Origin: Sarcocystis neurona
Taxonomy: Eukaryota > Apicomplexa > Conoidasida > Eucoccidiorida > Sarcocystidae
Reading direction: 5' to 3'
Assembly (NCBI GenBank): GCA_000727475.1
Contig: KL647294.1
Coordinates: 453,758-517,757, forward strand
DNA length: 64,000 bases
The position numbers and the translations under genes were made by a program. A model generated the notes under the pieces. It saw nothing but the letters and a program-made list of their open reading frames with translations, was not told the DNA's origin and made no database searches. Below, in pieces: positions 49,125 through 62,400 of the stretch; position 1 is the first letter of the stretch, and each line of letters begins with the position of its first letter.

Positions 49125-50199
49125 CTGCAGAGCGGGATCGTCGTGTGGTGGTAGTGTGCGGAGCAGCAGTCACGACAGCGACGCGAACGAACGCAGCACA
49201 GAAAAGTGGGTCTTTCCTAGAGGTGGACAGTCGACGTTGGTGTTAATCAAGGTGAGCGAGACAAATGTCACAGACACATAATACGCTAGTTAATTTACGC
49301 GATGTCCAAACAAGTACATATAACAAAGTACACATGCGTGTGCACTGAAAGAATCGTGTTCAAACCGACATACATATATATATATATATAAATTCATCGC
49401 CACGTAACTGTATAAGCACGTATGTATACACAGGAGAGAATATATGTACACATATATGTATATGTACGTGCAACGTAAGCAGGGTGATCAAGCAGAGAGG
49501 CAGCGTCAACAGCCGTCCTGCTGAGAGACGTCTACGTACTGGCGTCTCTGTGTGTGTGTCTCTGTCTGTCTGTATCGTTCCTCGCTCTCTACGTCTCGTT
49601 CTCTCCCTCTCCTCTCTCCTCCACCCACTTTCTCTTCCTTCCGTTTTCTCTCGGTCTCTCACCCATTCTCCCTCTTTCGTCCCTTCTCGGTCTCTCTTCT
49701 CCCCCTCTTTCCCCTGTCTCCTCACTTTCGCTCTCTCTCTTTTTCTGTCGCGGGCAAAGAGGCAGCGTCGACAGCCGTCCCCTGCTACTTTTTCGTTGAA
49801 GTGACGACCCCCCTCCGCCAAGTACCCAGAAATGCCGTGTTGAATGACGCAAGTGACTCTATAGGAGGACGCAAAGAGAGAGAGAGTTTCAATATGCAGG
49901 TGCATACATGTAGCGTCTATATTACAGAAAAAGCGACTGAAACAGAAAGAGGGGAAGTGAGAAAGCAGGCGAAAAAGGGTAAGACACCAAAAAAAACGAA
50001 AGGAAGGGAAAGTGGATGGGAGAGAAGAGGGAGAGAAGGAGAGACAGAGGACGAGGAACAGACAGAGAGCAAGACACACACACACACACACACACCAGCA
50101 CGTATACATCTACGTATTCACACAGACATACTATATATATATGCATGCAAACCGGTTGCAATCCACAACTGACTGCTCTTCTGTGAGAGCCGTGCAAGC
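49125..50199. other. Interval downstream of the TPP gene
   Basis: Apart from the weak exon at 48984-49124 I see nothing coding here. It contains TA tracts (49372-49390), a pyrimidine-rich stretch at 49540-49750 and a purine-rich stretch at 49900-50090 ending in a (CA)n run. The long shadow frames on both strands come from these skewed tracts. Confidence 0.5.
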
Positions 50200-50446
50200 C
50201 TAGCGTTGACGGTCTGCATCTCTCGCCTGTGCCGCAGGCGAGGGTGCGCCTAGAGGAGACCCTCGCGCAGTAAAAAAGGAAGAAGGAACCTGCGAACAGC
50301 CAACGTTCGGCGCCAGAAGACGTCTGACAAATGCAGAGGACGCAGAAGAACTTGCACGACAACAGGACGTGTGGCTCACCTTCTCTGCGCACTGACGGAG
50401 GACTTCTAGAAGATCCGACACGTCGTCTGTGTCATTGAGGTAATAC
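50200..50446 (-). CDS. TPP exon G: C-terminus
   Basis: Acceptor TTTTTCTCCGCAG joins to give SNAR-YYLNDTDDVSDLLEVL, the end of the TPP fold. About 55 further residues rich in Ser, Ala and Arg follow to a stop at 50202-50200. An early intron inside this tail cannot be excluded. Confidence 0.88.
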
Positions 50447-53400
50447 CTGCGGAGAAAAAGACAGGAGCAGCCTAGCAGAAGCTCCTACGTCCTCATTAAC
50501 TAAGACTGTCCCACCTCTCAACAAAACTGCAGACGGATCCTACGCAGACCGAATTCATGTATATATGTATACATATATGTGCACGTATGTATATATATAT
50601 ATGTATATATATATGCGCACGTATGCACATATGTACATATATATATATATGCATATACGTGTGTATATACATCTGCACGTATACAAAGACATTGAGAAGA
50701 ATACGTACGTCACTGTAGAGACAAACAAATGGACGTCTCTGTATACACGAATTCGTGCCCACATCCCTGTGGATGGATTTGACCGTACAAGCTGACACAT
50801 GCACATCCTGGTCACATACATATACATATGGAATCTGTTCGAGTGTGTATATACGTAGTCTACCGCTATTTCTTTCTCCTCTACTGCTGCTGCGTCTGTC
50901 CTGTCTGTTGCTGGTTCCTTCCCACCAACCGCTACCTTTCTCTAAGGTTGCTGCATAGTAGCTCTCCAGGTTCTGCTGCGTCGTTGCTGCTGCCGTTGCA
51001 CGGCCTGCCTGCTGCTGTTGCTCCCCTTGCTGCCACTGTCGCCATCCTGTGGGCAGCAGCCGCACGTGTTGCTGTTGCCGCAGCGACTGCGGAACGCGCC
51101 GTCTTCTCTCTTTCTCTGTCTCTGCCCAAGGACGGCACGGCAACCCTACACATCACTCCGGCGGCAGAAAAGTAGTGCGCGGTGCTGAATACACGAAACC
51201 GAAGAAAAACTCGTTAACCGCTTCAGCAAAATCGCCCACGCGTCGCGCGCTCACATAGTCATGCTGGAAGCGAGGTCCCTCGTACTTTATATAAGAATAT
51301 ATGAGAGTCAAGCCGGAAGGGCATTTCTTCTATAAAAAGCTTCACGCCAGTCAAACTGGGATCCGCCTTAAGAACGGCCCTTTGCAGTTTACGTAAGAAC
51401 CTTGTGACAGTCTCAAGCTCGACGAGCCTTCCCCTTGAACTTTATAAGAAGTTTACAACTACTATCAAGCCAGCCCTGCACCCGGTAACCTCCGGCGTGT
51501 GTGTGTCTCTCCCCTTCCTTCCCCCGGCCCCCTTCTTCATCCCACCCCCTCACCCCACACCTTCCATTAGTCTAGGCTTATCGATATGCTAAAGCCGCGC
51601 ATCAACAGGCCTCTGTACACTGCAGAAGAATGGACTCCACCAGGTAGCTCGTCTATCGCCGACGCTGGCGAGAGTTTTTTGATACAGACGCTTCCCTGCT
51701 CGAGTGTTGAGTAAGTCGGATGGTCAGTGGAGTTTCTCGCGAGCACGAGAATTGAGAAAAATGAACAGAGACACTCTCGAAGTAAAAGGTGTCTCCCCTT
51801 GACGCTCGGAGACACGCACCTGGCATTAGAAGGCTTCTTGCCGACGGTGCACGTGAAGAAGTGAGATACCTTCTTTTTCTGCACGCAGAATAAACCAGCC
51901 GCCGCAGCAGCAGTGAAACCCATTCTCAAAAGCCAACAGCAGATCAGCGAAACAACGAAGCAGCGGAAAAGCAGCAGCAGTGGAAAAGCGGCAGTGAAGC
52001 TGCAGCAAGTGAGCTGCACCAGTGGAGCAGCAGCAGTGTAGCAGTAGCAGCAGAGCAGCGCGAGGGGAACAGCGCGAGTGGAGCAGCAGCAGCGGAGCAG
52101 CAGCAGGGGAGCAGCACGAGTGGAGCAACAGGAGAAGAGCAGCAGAAGAGCAGTAGTAGAGCAACAGCGATGGAGGAGCAACAGTCGAGCAGGAGCACTG
52201 GAGCAGCAGCAGTGAAGCAGTAGCAGTGGAGCAGCAGCAGCAGGGTCCACGAAAGTAAGCAGCACAGAGCAGCAGCAGAACGCGTGCAGCAACAGCAGCA
52301 GCGGCGTGGGATGAGCACCCAGCGAAGCAGAGGTGGTGGCAGCACGGAGAGTCGTACGGCGGAGTGCAGCAGCAGGAACCGCAGCCCCCAGAGCTGCAGC
52401 ACGCGCAGCACGAGAAACTCAGACAGCATCACAGGGGGCGCAGGGCACGGGCATCGCGCAGGAGCAGCGGCACCCGCAGCGGGAGCAGCGCCAAGCGCAG
52501 CAGATGCAACAGCAGCAGTGCGGGCAAATCTATCTGTGTGTCCGTGTTTCTTGAGATTTGGAATGCAGATGTCAGCCTTTCGTTTTCTCTCCTCCCGCCG
52601 AAGACCTGGGCGCCCACCACAGCACGCCGACCGCCTACACAAAACCAAGGAAAGTTCAGACTCACCTTCCACACGAACAGATGTATCAACATGCTACGCC
52701 TACAAATCAAAGGCCCTCTTTACACACGCATACATATATATATATATATATATAAATGTGTAGCTCTCGCTGCCGGTGTTCAATAGCTACCTATATATTT
52801 GTATATATATATATACATACGCGCGAATAACTTCGGCCTCCACTCTAGAAGGGCTATGTACACACATACACGTATATATATGCATATATGCATGCGTACT
52901 ACTTTCGCCTACACTCTCCAACAGATGCCTACATATATATATATACATACGCGTCCACTTTCGCTCAACAACGATCTGCAGGTTGACACATTATGTATTC
53001 TGTCGTCCCTCTCTGCCAGGCCCCCTGTTTCCTTCTGTGTTGCGTCTCTCCGTGTATCTCTGTCCCGTGTGTCGGGAGAGGTGCAGCAGGAGGAGCCCAG
53101 AAGCGGGCAGACGCGCGAGGAGGCAGAGGCAGCAGCAGCCGGGACGATCTCCTACTTTTGAATTTGGACTCCCCGCAGCGTCGAGCTGGCCGCCTGAAAG
53201 AGAACTTGCAGACGACGGATGCAGGGGCAGAGAAAACATGCCGCTGCTCTTCAGTTTCTGTTGAGGCGGCTGGCTGCTTTTGCTTGGCGTGCTCTCAGCG
53301 CGGTGCGGTGCTGCCTGCAGTTGCCGCTGCCAAGAAGCCTCGTCCGACTGCAGACAAAGGAAAACAAACACGTGCCATCGCCGACGCACGGGAATGCTGC

Positions 53401-56400
53401 TGCCGGGAGAGTCACACGCGCTGCTCCCACGTCTGCAGCACTTACACAGAGACTCCAGACGCGCACACACACGTACACCGCGGTCATCGAGACGAGCGGC
53501 GCATCCGCAGTGGAAGCACGTGCGTGTCTCCGTGTGTACTGGCTTGTCTCCGGTAACGGACACCCCACACACACCTCAAAAAGACAGTCCTCTACATATA
53601 TGTATGAGGTGGGTGGACGGTCCCGGATGCCTCTTTTCTCTGTCTGGATGTCTCTTTTCTTCTCTGCTCCACTACATATACATACACGAGTGCGCTGGGT
53701 AGAGGGTTGTGGCTGCCTCTTTTCTTCTCTCTTCCTTTCTTCTCCACTAGACACACATACATATATATATATATATATATGAGAGTGGTCGGTAGACGGT
53801 TCTGCTTGCCTCTTTTCTTCTCTCTTTCTCTCTTCGCCACTACATATACACGTATATATATATATATGAGTGTGGTGGGTAGGGGGTTGTGGCTGCCTCT
53901 TTTCTTTTCTCTTTCTCTCTTCTCCACTAGACACACATACATATATATATACATATATATATACGATTATATGAGAGTGGTCGGTAGACGGTTCTGGCTG
54001 CCTCTTTTCTTCTCTCTTCTCCCCTATACACACATACATATATATATATATATATGTGGTGGGTAGCGAGGGTTGTGGCTGCCTTATACGCGAGTTTATA
54101 GAAGCCCGTAATACATACATATATCACGCACACACCTACGTATGTGTACACATACATATATATATATATATGTGCGAGTTCACAGAAGCGCGTAATACAC
54201 ACACATATCACGCATATACCTACGTATACATATGTAAATGCTAGTTTATAGAGGTGCCTAATACATACAGATACCACGCATACGCGTACGTATACGTGTG
54301 TATATATATATATATATGTGACGTGGCTGTGTGTGTTTCTTCAGACGACGCTTGTACGTGTAGGTCATAAGGGCAGTTCTGGGAAGTGGGCGCTCAATAT
54401 AACTAGGAAGTCTCTGTTTTGTCGGGAGAGAGAAAAGAGCAGCAGCACAACGAGAGCGATGATACCGAGACTGACGACCTCCGACAGATCCTGTCCTTCG
54501 ACTGCGGGTGTCTGTACAGCCCGCTGCTGCATGCGCCGCTGCCCTCCGGGAGAGACAGTTGATCCCCGTCCTCGCTCATGGCGTTGATCACCGCGAACAT
54601 ATCTTCGTCGCTCCTGGTTGCCGACAGACAAAAAAAAGAGACATGCAGAACAGCAGCAGCAGCCGAACGGCAGCACCAGCCGAACAGCAGCAGTACGAGG
54701 ACAGCAGCCGGAGCAAATCAGCAGTCGCAGGAGAACGGAAGAACAGCAGCCACAGAAAAGCAGCAGTCGCAGGAGAACGGAAGAACAGCAGCCACAAAAA
54801 AGCAGCAGTCGCAGGAGAACAGCAGCCGCAAGAGAACAGCGACCGCAGGAGAAGGGCTGTTACCGGAGAAGAGCAGTCGCAGGAGAAGAGCAGTCGCAAG
54901 AAAACAGCAGCTGCAGGCAGAGACGAGCAAAGAATACGAATACGTAACAGATCTACACGCATATCTGCAGCTGCTGCTACACGTTGTCTGCCCGCCCCTC
55001 GACCGAGGAAGTGTTTGCATGGGCGCGGAGATGTGCTGAGCTATGAGAGGGGGAACAGAAATAGTCGAACAATGCGGAGACGTCAGCGGTCAGAACGACG
55101 CCGTTTCTGCCACCAGCAGCAGCTCCGCTATTCCCGCTCCTGCTGCTGTCCCTGCTGCTGCTGCTGTTCCTGCCGCTGCAGCAGCAACGGCAGCAGGAAG
55201 ACCCGCGATTGCTGTAGCAGCACAGCAGCAAAACCCACGTGGCGGCAGCAGCAGCAGCGGTAAGAGAAGAAGCAGCAGCAGCAGTAGTCACAGTGGCGAG
55301 CGCACGAGTCGACGCAGCCCTCCCCCGGCAGAGGAGGCATACGCGCGAAGCTCTGCAGGAGCACCAGCAAAAGGACACTGCAACAAAAAAAAGGGCAGGC
55401 TGGCAGTCGCGCGGAGGACAAAAGTGAGAAGAGACAACGCAGAGGCCAGCGCTTCTCACCTGTCATCGCCAACACAGAGAACGAAATCAACGTCCCCGTG
55501 TAGCGTCGAAAGTTTGCGCAGCACTTTTTCGACTGCATGTCCTTTATTAACTCCTCGCAGTTTTACTTCTACGTAGCCCTTGCCGCTCATCACAGACACC
55601 GGATAGCCGAAGAGCAACTCGCTGTACAAGAGAAAAAAGGAACAAGGAAAATGCGCAACGCCCAGAGAGATGAAGAAGATGAAGAAATCAGCTGCGAGGC
55701 GGAGGCAACAGCGACGCGCCGCTTACAGACACACACGCACACGAAAGGCGCATCCGAGGAGCAGCCCTCTGCAGCAGCAGAGACAAAAGAGAAGTGAAAA
55801 GGAAAAGAGAGAACACATCGACTCGCCCCTTCACCAAAGGAAGAAACGGACGAAGTGCAGAGCAGCAACTCAGAAAGAAAAAACTCCCGCTGTCTCTGCT
55901 ACTGCTGCGGGGACTTTCGCTGCTGCCTGTGTTGGGGTAGCCGCAGCACCAGCGAGCCAGAGCCGGGGCAGCAACAGCAGCACGGGCAGCAGCAACAGCA
56001 GCACGGGCAGCAGCGACAGCAGCATGGGCAGCAGCGACAGCAGCACGGGCAGCAGCAACGGCAGCGCGGGCAGCAGCAACAGCAGCAGGAGCAGCAGCAG
56101 CAGCAGGTGCGGCAGCAGCAGCAGGAGCAAGGGGACTGCGCACTGCCGTGTAGACGCGGCTGGCGACGCGCAAGTGCTCAAAGCAGCAGCAGAGAATTTG
56201 ACTAGGAAGACCGCAACGCAGGCAAATCTAACGAGGAAATGAACTTCAAGAGACACACCCCACTACGTGTTGTTGTTGCTGTCCCGTTTCTGCTGTTGTA
56301 TTTCTGCTGCCGTTGTGCTTCTGCTGTTGCTGTGTTTCTGCTGTTGCTGTGTTTCTGCTGTTGCTGTGTTTCTGCTGCTGCTGTGTTTCTGCTGCTGCTT

Positions 56401-59400
56401 TCTGCCTGGTTTCCCCTGCTATCTTGCCCACGGACGAAGGCCGGCGAAGAGAGAAGAGAAAACGTACGCATGCGCATACGCGGGCGCGCCAGCAGAGAGA
56501 GCCGAAGAGGAACAAGAACGGACACAGAGGAAGAGAGGAGCACTGAGAAACAAGACAATAAAGAGAAACACGTAAAAGGCGGAAGAAGAGGGAAAAGAAA
56601 TATCGATGAATTCAGGAAGACGAGGACAGACAGGCACTGGTACAGAGGTAGCGGACAAAGAGAAAAAGCATATACAAATAGACCGAGGGAGAACAGACAC
56701 ACGCAGAAAAGCGAGGAAGAGGAGAGAAGAAACCGAGAGACGAAACGCGAGAAGAGAAGACCCATGCGAGCCGGTCGCCGAGGTCGTCGGCGTTGGCGAG
56801 TCGCACGTCCCGCACGTTTTCTAGCATATTTTTTCTGTTCTTCTCTTCCTTCGTTCTTTTTCGGGTTCCTCTCTTTCTCTTCGTGTCTCGCGCACGCGCA
56901 CCTGTTTGCTGATGCATCTGTTTTTGATGCTGCAAGGGGGCAGGAACGAAAAATTTTGACGAACGCATGCACACAAGAGGGCGACAGGAAAAGAGAGAGA
57001 CACACACAGAAGAAAAGTAGCTGCGGGGAAAGGGGGGGGGGTTAACTGGACCAAGAAGACAAATGCGTGTGGGACGGGAGACGGGAGACGGGGAAGAGAA
57101 GGGGGGCAAATACAAGGAGACATACAGAGACACGGAGACACAGAGGGAGAGACGGAGACACACACAGAGAGATATGGGGACACACAGAGAGATATGGAGA
57201 CACAGAGAGGGAGACGGAGACACACAAAGAGAGAGACGGAGACACAAAGAGAGAGACGGGGACACAGAGAGGGAGACGGGGACAGAGAGAGAGACACACA
57301 CAGGGAGATATGGAGACACACAGAGAGAGCCGGAGACATGGAGAGAGACGGAGACACAGAGGGGGAGACGGAGACACACAGAGATATGGAGACACAGAGG
57401 GAGAGACGGGGACACAGAGAGAGAGACGGAGGGCCATGGACAGAGATAAATGAAAGGAAAGCTGTCTGCTTCTCGCAGAACACTGAGACAACTGCTCGTG
57501 CGTGGGGAGCAACAGAGAGGCAGACGTCTTGCTGAGAAACGGAAGTGTTGGTGTAGGAGGGGAGAGCGAAGAGAGGACAACGAGGAGGTGGACGACGAAT
57601 GGCAAGAGCAGGTCGGAGACGAGGATGAAGAAACGGAAGCAGATGGGATAGAAAAAGAAGAAGGAGACGGAGAAAAAGACGAAGAAGACCATCTCCACTG
57701 GGAGAACAGGAGAGGAGATATGCTCAAGAAACACTTCGAAGCAGCGGCAGCAGCAGCAACACGAGGAGGGAAGTCAGCCGAGACGTCGCAGCAGCGCTGA
57801 AACCCGGAGGTCTCTGTGTGCTACGACCGCATGGCTCGCAGCTGCGTTTTTGCCGGGGAGACACAAAACAATGGAGGATGAAGAATCCCTGGAGAAGACT
57901 TTGCGTCCTTTGATAGAAAGTGTTGCTTGACAAGTAACTTTCCTTCTAAAAAGGGAAAAACGATCTCTTCGAGGTCTCTTCTTACCTCAGGTAATTCGAC
58001 AAATCCTTCGCCTGCATGCTCCCGAAGTCGGGATCGGCGTCTCGGTATTGAAACACCAACGCACTCCCCTGCAGAAGTAGCAGCGAACCAAACAACAGCA
58101 GCACCAACAAATGAAAAAAAAGAAGCAGTATCAGCAGCAAACGAAAAAGAAGCAACAGCAATAGCAACTGGGACAGCGGCAGCAGCAACAAATGAAGCAG
58201 AAGCAGCAGCAACAGCAACTGGGACAGCAGCAACAGCAGAAACTGAAACAGCAGGAGCAGCAGCAAGTGGTGAAAAAGACAAGTAGATATCTATTTATAC
58301 ATCCGTGGGTGCGAAGTCACAAATACGTACACCGATGCAGAGCTACCCCTCTTCATAGTCAAAGCAAAACGTCACATATATACATAAATTTACATATACA
58401 CACTCCTACACTGAAATATATTTAGATATAAATGTATATATACGCCCTTATACTACAGAAACGTGGTATCGTATAGAAAGTTGTATATGGAAGCTGTCAA
58501 GGAGAACAAATCTATGTATACTTATATATAGATGATCGATAACACGTATTCCTTTCTTGATAGCTTCTTCTCCTCGCCTCCTTCTTTAGCGTTCGTGTGT
58601 TTCTCAGTCTGTGAGCATACACAGACTGCAGTAGTAGATGGTAGTAGTAGAATACATACACCTACACATAGATACGACTATATTCAACATATACAAACAT
58701 ATATATATATATATATGTAGGTGTGGATGTGGCTTATGTACATGTATGGATGCATACCTATAAATATACAACCACATACAAATACATGAATATATACACA
58801 CACAGATGTATATACATATATGTACATATATACACGTATACACACATATCGTGAAGAAGGAAGAAAGATTCGGATACCGCGGGTAGGTGAGCCACCACGT
58901 CGTGGTGGCTCTACCAGAGGCACTACATTACAAGGACAACGGGCGGGAGGTTCGATCTCTTTCCTGGGGAAGCACAGCAGAGAAAGAGTCTCCCCCGCAG
59001 ACACTGCAGCAGCACGCGGCAGAGACAGAGGCGAGGGAGCGCTATCAAGGCCACGCCGCTTGGCCCCCCCCCGAAGAGGAGGTCCAAGAAGGGAAGTTTT
59101 TCAATTCTGAAACATCAAAAGTTGACTCGTTCACTTGCGCACCCTCCTGCAGCATCTCCTCTCTCACCGTGAGAAGATACGCCCCCAGGAAGCGCGTCTC
59201 GTTCACAAGCAACCGACGCTGCTGCGATACTTCCCCTTCCCCCCCTCCCCTGCCCACTGCGAACGCGGAGAACGGACTGCAGAGGACGGCTGTCTTCCGA
59301 GAAACGCCTACTCTCCATCGTCGAAAATCGCACGTACGTGGCGCGGAGAGGCAACACAGAGAAACGCAGGAGAAAAAAGCCGGCACGCATGCACCAACTG

Positions 59401-62400
59401 CTGCGGCTTCTCCCCTGCTGCGGGGCACACGTGCATCTGCCTGCTGCACCTGCAGCGGCTGCTTCCCTACTAAAGGCATGCACGTGTTTCCTGCGCTCCG
59501 GTGAATTGCTGCAAGTCACACACATAGAAGCAGGCTCACTTCCGCCTCACGGACGAGCTCAGGTGGACTTTCCCCCTACTTTCACAAACGAGCCCCCTGC
59601 GTCCTCGACTACTGGGCTTACTTTATTCTCGATGAAGGAGCCCTGCGTCCTCTTCACGTACTGCAGCATTAGCTCCAGCGCAACCTGCTTCCACGTGAAG
59701 TCCCGTTGCCGAGACATGCACTGCCACTGGTCTCCCGTGATGGGGTAAACGCGGAAGTAGAAGCCTGCGCCCGCCGTCGATGAAAAGGACAGCCGAGTAG
59801 ACGAAAAGAGACGAAGAAGCTTCTCAGAAGCAAATACGAAGAAAAAGAAGAAAGTGACTCCGTCCGTCGGAACCTCCCCACTCCCTGTCAGAGAAACGAA
59901 ACTTAAGCGGTTCCTCCCTCGGACGGAAACGAAAACGCACCCACAACAAGCAGACCCAAACATCTCTACGCATATCAACAAATATATATATACGTGTGAG
60001 TATACATATATCTATATATACATATGTACGCACACGTATACAAGCGTATCGACAAATACACACAAACACTTACATATATGTATACCCATCCACATCTATA
60101 TGTGTATCAACAAACACACATAAACCTATATATATATATGTATACATACATCTATATGCATATCAACCAATATACATGTACATATATATATACACACATA
60201 CACATCTACCGTGTATATCAACAAACAGATATACACAAATATATATATATATATACATACACACCTACATGCATATCAACAAATACACATACACATATAT
60301 ATATATATATATACGTACACGCATATGTATGCATATCAACAAATATATACGTATATATATATATATATACATAGACAGAGAGACACATGAATCAATATAT
60401 ACGTTTACGGTAAGAACGTATAAGTCTCCATGCGTCCTACGTATATACTCGTGCACTTTTGCAGACTACGTGTATACCTGTACATACACACATATGCATA
60501 CATAAGGATATGGATGTGTGTACTGTGGGTATATAGTTATATGTGCATCTACGTATAGAGAGAGCTAAAGCGAATGTAAATACATTAAAATACGGATATG
60601 CATATTACGTGTATGCCTGTCTACATATATATATATATATATACAGAGAGGAAGACACAGATGTAGATGTGTGCGTTACGTATATACATCTCTCGACAAA
60701 TATATTCATACACACACACACATATAGACATACGTATGTGTAGATGTGTAGGTAGTGGGAAACAAACCTGCGGACCTACCTACATTAGATACGCCTGTAT
60801 GAATATACGTGTCTCTCTTTCACTGCACATACATATATATATATACAGAGACAGAGAGAAATACATATATATATATATGTATATGTATATATATAGAGAG
60901 AGGTTTTGAACGATATAGGTGCGAACATGCGCCAGGGATGCGTACTTGTGTGTGTGTGTGTCTGGCAGAAAATCTACCAAGCAACTTTCTTCCCTTTTTG
61001 AATCTGAGCTCCTGGCTTGCCTCTCTCCAGAGAAACGCACGACTAACACATTCGGCGTAGTCGCCCGCAGATTATCAACCTGAAGCACCTCTTCTCCTCC
61101 CTCTATTTCCGTCTCTGTGTCTCTCCGTCTGTCTGTGTGGACTCCATGGGGCTGCATGCCACACAACCCCCAACTGACGTCTTTGCGCACTACACACATA
61201 TACGTATATGGATATGTATACATGTACATACATATACACTCCTCTCTGTCTCTCTCTCTATATATATGTATGGACTGCCTGTCTATTACTACTGCCCCTT
61301 CTACTCCTATATATATATATGTGGAGACTCCTCTCTCCCTCTACACCCATGTATATATATATATGTATGTGGACGTATGCCTGTCTATTAGAGCTTTATG
61401 CACATAGATTTATATACACACCCCTGGTGGAGTGGACTGACAGACACACACGTACAGATATACCTTGCCCACAGAGAGATAGACGGGCACACAAACCCCC
61501 CAAAACGCGGAGGGACGCATGCATTCGTGTACTGCGCGCGTTGGCTCGCCAGGGAGGCGGTGCCGACGCCGACGCTGCTGCGCCCGAAGCAGCCTACGGC
61601 GAAGAGGTAAGGGATAAAGAAGAAAGGGACAACCCGAGAAGGCAAAAGAAAGGAAGCGAGGAAATGGACGAGAGAATCGGAAGGGGACAAGGAGGAGAAG
61701 AAAGACAGAAAGAAAGAGAAGGCGAGAAAGTGAAAGTGTGTGTCTCAGTATACCCATCCAGAAGTGCGTCCCTACAAAAAAACCTACGTACACATATAAG
61801 CCAGCAGGCACCTATCCATACATGTAGACAGAGAGAGACAGAAGGGAGTACACATTTATTTACTTATATGGTAAGAGAACGAAGTGACCGCAATGGAGGA
61901 GAGGCACATGTATTACACGCACATATATACGTATATGGTGGGAGAGAGGAGTATACATACATTTATATACAAAGAGAAAGAAGTGGTCGCGGTGGAAGGA
62001 AGGCAGACATATATACGTATATGGAGAGAAAAGTGAGGGGTATATTTGTATTCATATACAAACCGAAAGACGTGAATGGCTATCGGGAAACGCAGACGCA
62101 TATATATATATATATATATATATAGGGAGAGGGAAAGAAGGGTACGCACGGCAGGAAAGGCAGCTGTATGTATATATATATATGCAGGGAGAGAGGAGTA
62201 TGTATATATTTATATACAGAGAAAGGAGTGATCGCGAGGAAAAGCAGACGTGCACACATTGGAGAGAGAGAGAGAAGGAAGGCTATGCATGTAATCATAT
62301 AGGGAGAGAAAGAAACGGCTGCGAAGGAGTAGAGAAAGCGGGGTATTTTGTCTTTACCATGTTCGGCACAAAGGCCGATGCCCTTGAGGGAGGAGAACCA

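Noticed and set aside
51567..52672. Leu/Cys-rich - strand ORFs of 241-242 codons
   Set aside because: Reverse-strand reading of a CAG tract in an intron. Only the FFTCTVGKKPSNA piece inside the first one is a real exon.
53251..54120. 289-codon - strand ORF
   Set aside because: It reads through the pyrimidine VNTR in an unspliced frame with repeating Tyr-Ile and Lys-Arg-Gln stretches, so it is a repeat artefact.
56202..57734. Long overlapping ORFs on both strands (Leu/Ser-rich on -, Glu/Arg/Thr-rich on +)
   Set aside because: They come from GA-rich and CTG tandem repeats inside a TPP intron and have no domain content.
59975..60400. CRISPR-like regularly spaced repeats
   Set aside because: The spacers are themselves low-complexity TA/CA sequence and the locus is inside a eukaryotic intron. 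It is a degenerate tandem repeat.
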